Positions 17,228-24,901 of a stretch of DNA of 64,000 nt are shown piece by piece. Location: positions 1-64,000 of the forward strand of contig NZ_RZNH01000006.1 of assembly GCF_013141825.1 (NCBI RefSeq). Direction: 5' to 3'. The DNA comes from Marinifilum caeruleilacunae (GTDB lineage Bacteria > Bacteroidota > Bacteroidia > Bacteroidales > Marinifilaceae). Each line of letters starts with the position of its first letter. The first letter of the stretch is position 1. A model generated the notes under the pieces. That model searched no databases, was not told where the DNA came from, and saw only the letters and a list, made by a program, of their open reading frames with translations. Made by a program: the position numbers and the translations under genes.

Positions 17228-17785
17228 ATGAAAGATATTGTAAAAGAATTATGGCCCGAATTGAAATGGATAGCAGATGCGCAATTAAGAGAGAAAACAT
17301 CCAGAGTTTGGGAATTGGCCTTAGAGCAAAGCGTGCTAAGCGCTGATGATTTAAAATCGATCCCTTTTACCCTGCTTTGTGGACCAGATTTAAAGGTCAG
17401 TTTTATGGATCACAAACAATGCGTAGTGCATTTGGCCAAAGAAAGTGGCGAAAAAATGAACTCCTTTTTTAAATCGGAACTTCCCGTTGATATGGATATT
17501 CTTATTTCGGGTGCCATATTGTGCGATGTGGGTAAACTTCTGGAATATGAATTGGATGAAAATGGAAAAGCAATTCAGGGCAAGTATGGAAAGTATATCA
17601 GGCATCCGTTTTCAGGAGTTTCGATGGCAGAACAATGCGGTTTACCACCCGAAGTATGCCACATTATAGCCACTCATGCAGGCGAAGGCAATATGGTAAA
17701 AAGAAGTACCGAAGCCTATATTGTGCATCATGCCGACTTTATGACTTTCTTGCCTTTTAAAGATAGATTACAAGTTGAACACTAA
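17228..17785 (+). CDS. HD-domain-like phosphohydrolase with altered HD dyad
   Basis: A 185-residue protein with the layout of a small HD-domain hydrolase: MDHKQCVVHLA, then SGAILCDVGKL, then RHPFSGVSMAEQCG, HIIATHAGEG and VHHADFM. In the family these supply the metal-binding His, His-Asp, His, His and Asp residues. Here the normally invariant His of the HD dyad is Cys99 next to Asp100. Metal binding or activity may therefore be changed. It sits ten bases after the dehydrogenase gene and shares its transcript, suggesting a linked metabolic role, perhaps nucleotide or phosphate-ester turnover. The substrate is unknown. Confidence 0.8.
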   Translation: MKDIVKELWPELKWIADAQLREKTSRVWELALEQSVLSADDLKSIPFTLLCGPDLKVSFMDHKQCVVHLAKESGEKMNSFFKSELPVDMDILISGAILCDVGKLLEYELDENGKAIQGKYGKYIRHPFSGVSMAEQCGLPPEVCHIIATHAGEGNMVKRSTEAYIVHHADFMTFLPFKDRLQVEH

Positions 17786-17791
17786 TTGAGA

Positions 17792-17820
17792 TAGGCAGTT
17801 ACAAAAGTGACTGCCTACTT
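17792..17820. terminator. bidirectional terminator between HD-like and DUF2284 genes
   Basis: TAGGCAGTTAC (17792-17802) pairs with GTGACTGCCTA (17807-17817), one G-T pair, AAAA loop. The right arm overlaps the minus-strand stop codon at 17815-17817. The flanking T runs are short. Confidence 0.7.
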
Positions 17821-18387
17821 TAAAATTGCGCCCACACTGCTTACATATTCAGGAATTTTATTCTCTTTTGCCCACTTTAGTTCATGTTGAAAAAGATCTG
17901 TCATTATTTTACCAACATTAAAGCCAAAGGCAACAAGATTATATCGGATTTTTCCCGGGAAGTAACATTTTTTTCCTTTGTTTAAAGCACAGGGACTGCA
18001 AATTTCGCAACTGTTAGCAGCAATCATTTTGCCTTCTGTTCCCTCTTGTTCGCGCAAAAAATATTGCAATTCTTCCTTGATGAAATTATAGGATTCCAGT
18101 GAACGATTTTCTTCTGAAAGAAAGTGAAACTGTTTGGTTGCGCTAAAAAATAAAAACAGTTTGATTTTTGAAAATGGTTGAGCGTAAATTTCAAAATCCG
18201 GACAATTTGGAGGACAAGTCCATTTTTCGTTATGGTTAGGACAGCCCTTTATGCAATAGGAGTTAAATTCTGCTTTGTTCAGAAAAGGCAAAATATCCGC
18301 TTTCGCGATTTCCAATTCCTTAAATTGTATCTCAATTTTACGATTTCTAAATTCTTTAACAATTGTGTCTGTGCAAAGCTCTATCAT
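17815..18387 (-). CDS. DUF2284 metal-binding protein
   Basis: A roughly 190-residue cysteine-rich protein. Two clusters are visible: YCIKGCPNHNEKWTCPPNCP near the N terminus and SCEICSPCALNKGKKC near residue 130, matching the DUF2284 family, whose members are predicted to bind a metal or Fe-S cluster and whose role is unknown. I place the start at ATG 18387 (MIELCTDTIVKEF); an in-frame ATG at 18450 would add 21 residues that do not look like the family. No strong ribosome site favours either. It is divergent from the SLC13 permease gene and convergent with the HD-like gene. Confidence 0.82.
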   Translation of the reverse strand: MIELCTDTIVKEFRNRKIEIQFKELEIAKADILPFLNKAEFNSYCIKGCPNHNEKWTCPPNCPDFEIYAQPFSKIKLFLFFSATKQFHFLSEENRSLESYNFIKEELQYFLREQEGTEGKMIAANSCEICSPCALNKGKKCYFPGKIRYNLVAFGFNVGKIMTDLFQHELKWAKENKIPEYVSSVGAILK

Positions 18388-18532
18388 TGTAGTATTCAAT
18401 TTGTCACAAAAGTATAATAATTGTTGCTTTTCGAACAGCATGTAACACATTTATGCAAAGGTGGAATAAATGCATTCATTCATGCAGGTATTTTTGTATA
18501 TTCGTATCTTAATTGTACCCAAAAATTTATCT

Positions 18533-20314
18533 ATGCTCTCTCTTGATGCGATCATTGTATTAATCGTATTGGTTTTTATTCTCATTTCCTTCTATAAAGA
18601 ATGGATCGGTCCGGCCTTTACATTCTTAATAGGTGTAGTGGTTCTGGGAATTAGTGGGATCTTAACACCTTCAGAAATTCTTAGTGGTTTTGCGAACGAT
18701 CAGGTAGTCGTTATTTTAATGCTTCTGCTGATTGGAGATATCATTCGAGACCTGGGAATTGTTGAAACACTCTTCGATAAAGTTTTTCAGCGTGCCAAGG
18801 GATATCGGGCATTTATGGCAAGAATGATGTTCCTGGTGGGTGGTTTTTCAGCCTTTCTGAACAATACGCCCCTTGTTGCGGTAATGATGCCTTACGTGCA
18901 CAGCTGGAGCAAGCGAAATAATATATCTCCATCGAAATTGTTAATTCCTTTATCGTATGCGGCAATTCTGGGTGGTTGTATCACACTTATTGGTACATCA
19001 ACCAACCTGATTGTAAATGGTATGGTAAAAGATCAAACCATTATACCCGGTTTGGAATCCCTGGGAATGTTTAGTTTTGCTTATGTTGGTGTGCCAATGA
19101 TGTTTATTGGTTCGGCTTATCTTCTTTTTGTAAGTAAAAGATTACTTCCTGATAAAGAAGATATTTTGGGTGACTTTTCGGAAAATACCAGGAAATATAT
19201 TGTTGAAGCGCACGTGAAGCCAAACTCCGATTTAATTGGCAAATCGATAGAAGAAGCCGATTTGAGGAATTTAAAAGGCTTGTACTTGTTCCAAATCAAC
19301 AGAGGAGGAGTAAGGGTTGCGGCTGTTTCACACGAATTTAGGCTAGAAGAAGGAGATCGTTTATTGTTTGCCGGTGATACGGAAACCATTGCGGATTTGG
19401 TATTGCCCAATTCAGGTTTAACGCTTCCTACTGTTGGTATGCTAACTCACAAGAAGCACATTGAAGTGGTTGAGATAGTAATCTCGCACAATTCGACCCT
19501 AATATCTAAAACCGTTAAAGAAGCCAACTTTAGAGGGCAGTTCGATGCCGCTGTAATTGGGATTCATAGAAATGGTGGAAGAGTTAGTGGTAAAATTGGG
19601 GAGGTGAAACTTCGTGCAGGTGATGTTTTACTATTGCTTGGTGGCGACGATTTTGTTGAGAGAACACATCGAATTCAGGATTTTTACTTCATTTCTAAAG
19701 TAAAAGAATTCAGAAAACAGGAAGCCTATAAAATTGGTTTATTGTTGGGAGGAACTGTTTTGGCGGTGATCCTTTCGGCTTTAAATATTGTGCCACTATT
19801 CATGACCTTAATTGTCATGATTATCGTGATTCTGGGATTAAAAATATCCAATCCAAAGGATATTGCCCGAATGGTGGATTTTAACCTGGCCCTGATCATA
19901 TCGCTCTCCCTCGCCTTTGGAACGGCCATGATTAAATCAGGTTTGGCCGAGATTATAGCGAGTTTGCTGATATCGGTATTCCTGCCTTTGGGGAAAGTGG
20001 GTGTTTTATTTGGAATTTACCTGATTACTTCGGTTTTAGCAGCATACATTACCAATAAGGCTGCCGTTGCCATTGTTTTTCCTATCTCGTTAACCATGGC
20101 TTTAAACTTGCATTTAAGCCCTGAACCATTTGTTTTGATAGTTGCCTTTGCAGCCGCTGCCAACTTTATGACACCAATTGGCTACCAAACCAATATCATG
20201 GTGTATGGTCCTGGAGGGTATTCGTTTAAGGATTTTTTCAAAATTGGTTTTCCTCTAACAATCATTTACATGATTTTTACCGTATTGATTCTCTCATACA
20301 TTTATTTTTATTAG
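18533..20314 (+). CDS. SLC13-family permease with two RCK_C (TrkA-C) domains
   Basis: About 593 residues from ATG 18533; a longer frame from 18470 adds 21 residues before the first membrane segment and is less likely. Transmembrane segments fill residues 1-200 and 395-590. Signature regions are FLNNTPLVAVMMPY and GGCITLIGTSTNLIVNG, and in the second half YITNKAAVAIVFPIS and NFMTPIGYQTNIMVYGPGGY, the paired hairpin/NT motifs of the DASS/SLC13 carriers. Between the halves, residues about 205-370 form two RCK_C regulatory domains (EADLRNLKGLYLFQINR, LEEGDRLLFAGD; KEANFRGQFDAAVIGIHR, LRAGDVLLLLGG). Such carriers import sulfate or dicarboxylates with Na+. Its neighbour is cysQ, 37 bases downstream, which favours sulfate. 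Confidence 0.9.
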   Translation: MLSLDAIIVLIVLVFILISFYKEWIGPAFTFLIGVVVLGISGILTPSEILSGFANDQVVVILMLLLIGDIIRDLGIVETLFDKVFQRAKGYRAFMARMMFLVGGFSAFLNNTPLVAVMMPYVHSWSKRNNISPSKLLIPLSYAAILGGCITLIGTSTNLIVNGMVKDQTIIPGLESLGMFSFAYVGVPMMFIGSAYLLFVSKRLLPDKEDILGDFSENTRKYIVEAHVKPNSDLIGKSIEEADLRNLKGLYLFQINRGGVRVAAVSHEFRLEEGDRLLFAGDTETIADLVLPNSGLTLPTVGMLTHKKHIEVVEIVISHNSTLISKTVKEANFRGQFDAAVIGIHRNGGRVSGKIGEVKLRAGDVLLLLGGDDFVERTHRIQDFYFISKVKEFRKQEAYKIGLLLGGTVLAVILSALNIVPLFMTLIVMIIVILGLKISNPKDIARMVDFNLALIISLSLAFGTAMIKSGLAEIIASLLISVFLPLGKVGVLFGIYLITSVLAAYITNKAAVAIVFPISLTMALNLHLSPEPFVLIVAFAAAANFMTPIGYQTNIMVYGPGGYSFKDFFKIGFPLTIIYMIFTVLILSYIYFY

Positions 20315-20351
20315 ACGGTTTTTCCATTTTAAAAAGGCATTATATTTATTC

Positions 20352-21161
20352 ATGAATTTTAGCAGAAGAAAAGAATTGCTTTTAGAAGCCATATCAGCTT
20401 CATTACAAGCTGGTCAGGAGATTTTGAAAGTATATCAGTCGGAGGATTTTGAGGTACAGCTAAAGTCAGACAATACTCCTTTAACCATTGCCGACCAACG
20501 GGCACACAACAAAATCGTCTCAATACTGGAGCGCCTGGAGATTCCGATTTTAAGTGAAGAAGGGGAACATTTGCCATATGCAGAGAGACAAAAATGGGAG
20601 CATTGCTGGATCGTTGATCCGCTCGACGGCACTAAGGAGTTTATAAAAAGAAACGATGAATTTACTGTAAATATCGCCTTAATTGATAAGGCAAGGCCGG
20701 TGGCAGGTGTAATTTATGTGCCCGTTTTAAAGCAGCTTTATTTCGCAGATCTCGAATTGGGTGCTTATCGTATTGATAATGTAGAGAATTGGAATCATGA
20801 TCTGGACAGCCTTGTGGAGAGATCCTTAAAATTGCCATTAATGCATAGGCGAGAAGAGATTATTGTTGTTGGATCGCGCTCTCATATGAACGATCAAACC
20901 AAGCAATTTATTGATGGTTTAAAGCAGGATAATGATCAAGTAAAGTTACTTTCCAGGGGAAGTTCGTTGAAGCTTTGTATGATTGCCGAAGGTGAAGCAG
21001 ATGTTTACCCACGATTTGGTCCAATTATGGAATGGGATGTTGCAGCTGGCCATGCAATTGTTTCAGCATCGGGCGGAAAAATGCTGGAATTTGAAACAAA
21101 AGAAGAAGTAAGATATAATAAGAATGATTTGATGAGTCCACACTTTGTTTGTACAAGGTAA
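20352..21161 (+). CDS. cysQ: 3'(2'),5'-bisphosphate nucleotidase CysQ
   Basis: This enzyme hydrolyses PAP (and PAPS), clearing an inhibitor produced in sulfate assimilation. The 269-residue length is typical. The Li-sensitive phosphatase motifs are present: SEEGEH (first metal-binding Glu), WIVDPLDGTKEF, and the C-terminal GEADVYPRFGPIMEWDVAAGHAIV. The product is cytoplasmic or membrane associated. The gene follows the SLC13 carrier by 37 bases on the same strand, so a sulfate uptake and assimilation pair is likely. An inositol monophosphatase activity is the alternative, but the DPLDGTKEF motif fits CysQ best. Confidence 0.92.
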   Translation: MNFSRRKELLLEAISASLQAGQEILKVYQSEDFEVQLKSDNTPLTIADQRAHNKIVSILERLEIPILSEEGEHLPYAERQKWEHCWIVDPLDGTKEFIKRNDEFTVNIALIDKARPVAGVIYVPVLKQLYFADLELGAYRIDNVENWNHDLDSLVERSLKLPLMHRREEIIVVGSRSHMNDQTKQFIDGLKQDNDQVKLLSRGSSLKLCMIAEGEADVYPRFGPIMEWDVAAGHAIVSASGGKMLEFETKEEVRYNKNDLMSPHFVCTR

Positions 21162-21207
21162 ATTCATCAGATAATTAACCTATAATGCAACCTACAACTA
21201 AACACAA

Positions 21208-24012
21208 ATGAAAAATTTATTGAAAGTCGTACTGTTTTGCTTGTTATCGATTCAGGTATCGGCTTATGCTCAAAAAGTTCCATTGCAACATAGCGATTAT
21301 GATGGATGGAAAAATTTAAAAAGTCAGCAAATGTCTGCTGATGGTGAATGGATTAGCTTTGAGGTAAATCCGCAAAAAGGAGATGGGTTTTTATACCTGT
21401 ACCAGGTGAAAACCAAAAAGCTTGATTCCATTGCAAGGGGATATGAGGCGGAGTTTTCTCCGAAATCGGAGGTTCTAACGTTTAAGATTAAGGCACAGTT
21501 CGATACAGTTCGCCAGGCAAAACTAGACAAAGTTGATAAGAAGGATTTGCCAAAAGATTCTATTGGAATTTGGAATTTAAAGACGAAAAAACTGTTTAAA
21601 GCTGCAGAATTAAAATCTTACCAAATGCCTGAAGAAAAAGGTGAATGGATGGCTTATATGCTGGAGATGCCAAAGGAAGAAAAAGACAGTTTGGCAACGG
21701 ATTCATTAAAGCAGAAGAAGTCCAAGAAAAATGGCAAGGGAAAGGATAAGATCAAAAAAGGCAAGTTGGTAATTAAAAACTTTGCGAATGATAAGGAGTT
21801 TGAATTCGAAAATGTGAGCGATTATGCACTGGCCAGAAATGGAAATGCTTTAGGTTTTATCCAGATTGTAGGCGATAGCATACAGATGGCCCAGGTAAAA
21901 ACTTTCGAAGGAAAAACAGAAAAGGTAAGCCAGGTATTCGAAAAAGAAGGAAAGGCTGATAAGGCTTCGATTTCGGCAAATGGAGACCAGGTTTCGTTTA
22001 TTTTCTCGGCAGATACAACAAAAAACAAATGCTTCGAATTGTATTATGGCGATTTGCAAGCAAACAGCAAGAGAATTGTTGATACACTTTCGCAAGAAAT
22101 TCAGGATGATTGGGCCGTTAGCGAAAATGGAAAAATTTATTTCTCAAGAGATGGAGAAAAGCTGTTTTTTGGTGTTGCGCCTAAGCCTGAAAAGGAAGTA
22201 AAAGACTCTTTATTGGATGAGGAAAAATATCATGTAGATGTTTGGAACTGGAAAGATGCTTTGCTACAACCACAGCAAAAAGTACAGGCAGAGAAAGAGA
22301 AGAAGCGTACGTGGCTGGCTGTTTATCATACCAAAGCAGGTAAATTGGTTCAGTTGGCCAATCAGGAAATGAGAAGTATAGATTTGTACAATCATGGTAA
22401 CATGGAATTGGCCTTGGGAAGTTCTCCGCTACCATATCAGCAACTAACTTCATGGGATGATTGGTACTCTGATTACTACCTGGTAAATACAAGCACAGGT
22501 AAAAATGAGCTGGTTTTAGAGAAGAAAAATGCACATGTAAGCATTTCTCCTGCACAGAAATACATGATTTGGTACGAAACGCAGGATAGTATTTGGTATT
22601 CATATCAGATCGATACTAAGAAAGTGAATGCTTTAAGCAAGAAAATTAAGGCCAATTTTTATAACGAAAACCACGATACTCCAAACGATCCAAATCCATA
22701 CGGATTGGTAGGTTGGACAAAGGGTGACAAGAACGTAATTATTAAGGATCGTTACGATTTTTGGATGATTGATCCAGCAGGAGTAAAGCCGGCGGTAAAC
22801 CTGACCAATGGTTACGGTCGAAGAAATAACATCCGATTCGATTACGTACAATTAGACGAAGAAGAGCGATTTATTGACTTGAAAAAGCCGATGCTATTAG
22901 AGGCCTTCCATGAGTTCAACAAGAAATCGGGCTATTTTAGATTGCAAAAAGAAGATGATCCTTCACAAATTATTTTCGAAGACACCAAACTTTATGCAGC
23001 AGAGAAAGCCAAAGCTGCAGACCAGTTGATGTTTAAACGTTCTACTTTCGTTGATTATCCAAACTTGTGGACAAGCAAGTTCGATTTCTCTGGTCAAACC
23101 CAGGTTTCAGATGCAAATCCTCAGCAAAAGAACTACAATTGGGGATCGGTTGAACTGGTAGACTGGACCTCGGGTGATGGTGAAAAACTACAAGGCTTAC
23201 TATACAAACCGGAAGATTTTGATCCGAACAAGAAGTACCCAATGTTGGTTTACTTCTACGAAAGAACTTCGGACCGATTGCACAATCACCACGTTCCTCA
23301 ACCGAATTGGTCGATTATTAATCCGAGTTATTGTGTGAGTAATGGTTACCTTATTTTTATGCCTGATATTACTTACCACAAGGTTGGATATCCAGGAGAA
23401 TCGGCTTATAGCTCAATTGTAACAGGAACTTTAACAATGATGGATCGTTACGATTTTATCGATAAAGAAAATGTTGCTTTGCAGGGACAAAGTTGGGGTG
23501 GATATCAGATTGCTTACCTAATAACGAGAACCGATTTGTACAAATGTGCTATGGCAGGAGCTCCTGTTACCAATATGACTTCGGCTTATGGTGGAATTCG
23601 TTGGGGAAGCGGTATGAGTCGCATGTTCCAATACGAGAGAACTCAAAGTAGAATTGGTGGAACCCTTTGGAACAGTACACTACAGTATATCGAAAACTCG
23701 CCTGTTTTCTTTGCGCCAAAAATTAAAACGCCACTATTAATAATGCATAACGACGATGATGGTGCTGTACCTTGGTACCAGGGAATTGAGCTTTTTGTGG
23801 CCATGCGCCGACTTCAGAAACCATGTTGGATGCTAACCTACAATAAGGAAGCTCACAACCTAAGGAAACGTCCAAATCGAATGGATCTGTCTATAAGAAC
23901 CATGCAATTTTTCGACTATTACCTGAAAGGAGCACCGGCTCCGGTATGGATGATTGATGGAATTCCTGCTGTAAAGAAAGGGAAAATGGACGGTTACGAG
24001 TTAAAGAAATAA
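21208..24012 (+). CDS. secreted S9 family prolyl-oligopeptidase-type serine peptidase
   Basis: A 934-residue exported peptidase. Signal peptide residues 1-22 (ends VSAYAQ). Residues about 25-640 form the beta-propeller part, with a Lys-rich insertion at about 170-190 (KQKKSKKNGKGKDKIKKGK). The alpha/beta-hydrolase domain follows: GQSWGGYQIAY with nucleophile Ser762, HNDDDGAVPW with Asp851, and NKEAHNLRK with His883. Order and spacing fit the DPP-IV/acyl-aminoacyl-peptidase-like S9 group, which trims peptides in the periplasm. Length is larger than most S9 members because of the long N-terminal propeller. It is monocistronic, with a strong terminator downstream. Confidence 0.92.
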   Translation: MKNLLKVVLFCLLSIQVSAYAQKVPLQHSDYDGWKNLKSQQMSADGEWISFEVNPQKGDGFLYLYQVKTKKLDSIARGYEAEFSPKSEVLTFKIKAQFDTVRQAKLDKVDKKDLPKDSIGIWNLKTKKLFKAAELKSYQMPEEKGEWMAYMLEMPKEEKDSLATDSLKQKKSKKNGKGKDKIKKGKLVIKNFANDKEFEFENVSDYALARNGNALGFIQIVGDSIQMAQVKTFEGKTEKVSQVFEKEGKADKASISANGDQVSFIFSADTTKNKCFELYYGDLQANSKRIVDTLSQEIQDDWAVSENGKIYFSRDGEKLFFGVAPKPEKEVKDSLLDEEKYHVDVWNWKDALLQPQQKVQAEKEKKRTWLAVYHTKAGKLVQLANQEMRSIDLYNHGNMELALGSSPLPYQQLTSWDDWYSDYYLVNTSTGKNELVLEKKNAHVSISPAQKYMIWYETQDSIWYSYQIDTKKVNALSKKIKANFYNENHDTPNDPNPYGLVGWTKGDKNVIIKDRYDFWMIDPAGVKPAVNLTNGYGRRNNIRFDYVQLDEEERFIDLKKPMLLEAFHEFNKKSGYFRLQKEDDPSQIIFEDTKLYAAEKAKAADQLMFKRSTFVDYPNLWTSKFDFSGQTQVSDANPQQKNYNWGSVELVDWTSGDGEKLQGLLYKPEDFDPNKKYPMLVYFYERTSDRLHNHHVPQPNWSIINPSYCVSNGYLIFMPDITYHKVGYPGESAYSSIVTGTLTMMDRYDFIDKENVALQGQSWGGYQIAYLITRTDLYKCAMAGAPVTNMTSAYGGIRWGSGMSRMFQYERTQSRIGGTLWNSTLQYIENSPVFFAPKIKTPLLIMHNDDDGAVPWYQGIELFVAMRRLQKPCWMLTYNKEAHNLRKRPNRMDLSIRTMQFFDYYLKGAPAPVWMIDGIPAVKKGKMDGYELKK

Positions 24013-24033
24013 ACCATAAACCGAATTTTGAAG

Positions 24034-24067
24034 AATGCGTCTCTCTTTTCTGAGACGCATTTTTTTA
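24034..24067 (+). terminator. terminator of the S9 peptidase gene
   Basis: AATGCGTCTC (24034-24043) pairs with GAGACGCATT (24052-24061) around an eight-base loop, followed by T7. Confidence 0.92.
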
Positions 24068-24073
24068 TGCCAT

Positions 24074-24110
24074 AAAAAAACACCTTTATCCTGGGTGAAT
24101 AAAGGTGTTT
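24074..24110 (-). terminator. minus-strand terminator without an obvious gene
   Basis: AAACACCTTTA (24078-24088) pairs with TAAAGGTGTTT (24100-24110). On the minus strand the stem is followed by a run of T (complement of 24074-24080). No minus-strand gene of normal length lies upstream of it (24111-24348), so it may end a small transcript or serve as extra terminator for the peptidase gene. Confidence 0.6.
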
Positions 24111-24114
24111 ATTG

Positions 24115-24175
24115 TAATCTTAATTGTTAGTTAAGTGTGTTGTGTTTGTTTAGCTATTAAATAGCTGATTTTATA
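24115..24175. repeat. hairpin element, copy 1
   Basis: The core AGTGTGTTGTG at 24134-24144, then TTTGT, is followed seven bases on by a hairpin AGCTAT-TAA-ATAGCT (24152-24166) and GAT. A second copy with the same order and spacing lies at 28282-28342. The rest of 24111-24348, between this element and the Lrp gene, is AT-rich DNA that must hold the Lrp promoter; I see no gene in it. Confidence 0.5.
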
Positions 24176-24348
24176 TGAGTATTTGTTGTTGTTTCCAGTG
24201 TTATATACTGACAAAGTAAAGAGGTTTCCGATAAAAATCATAGTGTTTTGATTTAAATAAGTAAAAATTACCGATATTGCAGCTGATATTAGTTAAAACT
24301 ACTTTTACTTTTCCGCAAACGTTATAAATCGAAGTAAAAATTTCTTTT

Positions 24349-24810
24349 ATGGACAAGCTTGATCAAACTGATAAGACGATACTTAGGATATTACAAACCG
24401 ACTCGAAAAAAACAGCAAAAGAGATTGCCAGTATGTTGAATCTAACACCATCGCCTGTGTATGAGAGAATCAGGAGGTTAGAAAATCAAGGCTTTATTAA
24501 AAAATATGTGGCCATACTCGATAAAAAACGTATCGAAAGAAGTGTAACAGCCATTTGCCAGGTTTCAATGCGATATCACGATGAAACTTTCATTGATGAG
24601 TTTGAGGAGCAAATTCAAGACCTGAAGGAAGTGCAGGAATGTTACCATATGGCCGGTCAGGTCGATTTTATTTTAAAGATCCATGTAAAGAGTTTGGAGG
24701 AGTATCACGAATTTGTCCGATACAAATTGTCAAAAATCAGAAACATTGGAGTGCTTAACAGTACTTTCGTGATAAAAGAAATTAAACACAGTTCGGAGTA
24801 CTATATTTAA
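24349..24810 (+). CDS. Lrp/AsnC family transcriptional regulator
   Basis: A 153-residue regulator of normal length. Residues 4-50 are a winged HTH (DKTILRILQTDSKKTAKEIA, then NLTPSPVYERIRRLENQGFI), and residues about 68-150 are the RAM/AsnC ligand domain with the VQECYHMAGQVDFILKIHV core and a C-terminal IKEIKHSSEYYI strand. Lrp-type proteins form octamers that sense amino acids and control amino-acid metabolism. It stands alone between terminators and the sensor kinase, 91 bases ahead of it. Targets are unknown; autoregulation through the upstream AT-rich region is usual for the family. Confidence 0.93.
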   Translation: MDKLDQTDKTILRILQTDSKKTAKEIASMLNLTPSPVYERIRRLENQGFIKKYVAILDKKRIERSVTAICQVSMRYHDETFIDEFEEQIQDLKEVQECYHMAGQVDFILKIHVKSLEEYHEFVRYKLSKIRNIGVLNSTFVIKEIKHSSEYYI

Positions 24811-24901
24811 TCGGAGCTTTTCACGATTTAGATGAAATACTTGACGCGATTTTTAGTAACTTAGTAAGAGTTGCAAATGGGTATTTAATTTAAAATCAAG
24901 T

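Noticed and set aside
24131-24241. 36-residue minus-strand frame before the orphan terminator
   Set aside because: No ribosome site, no recognisable motif and low-complexity content; a small RNA is the better idea if anything is made.
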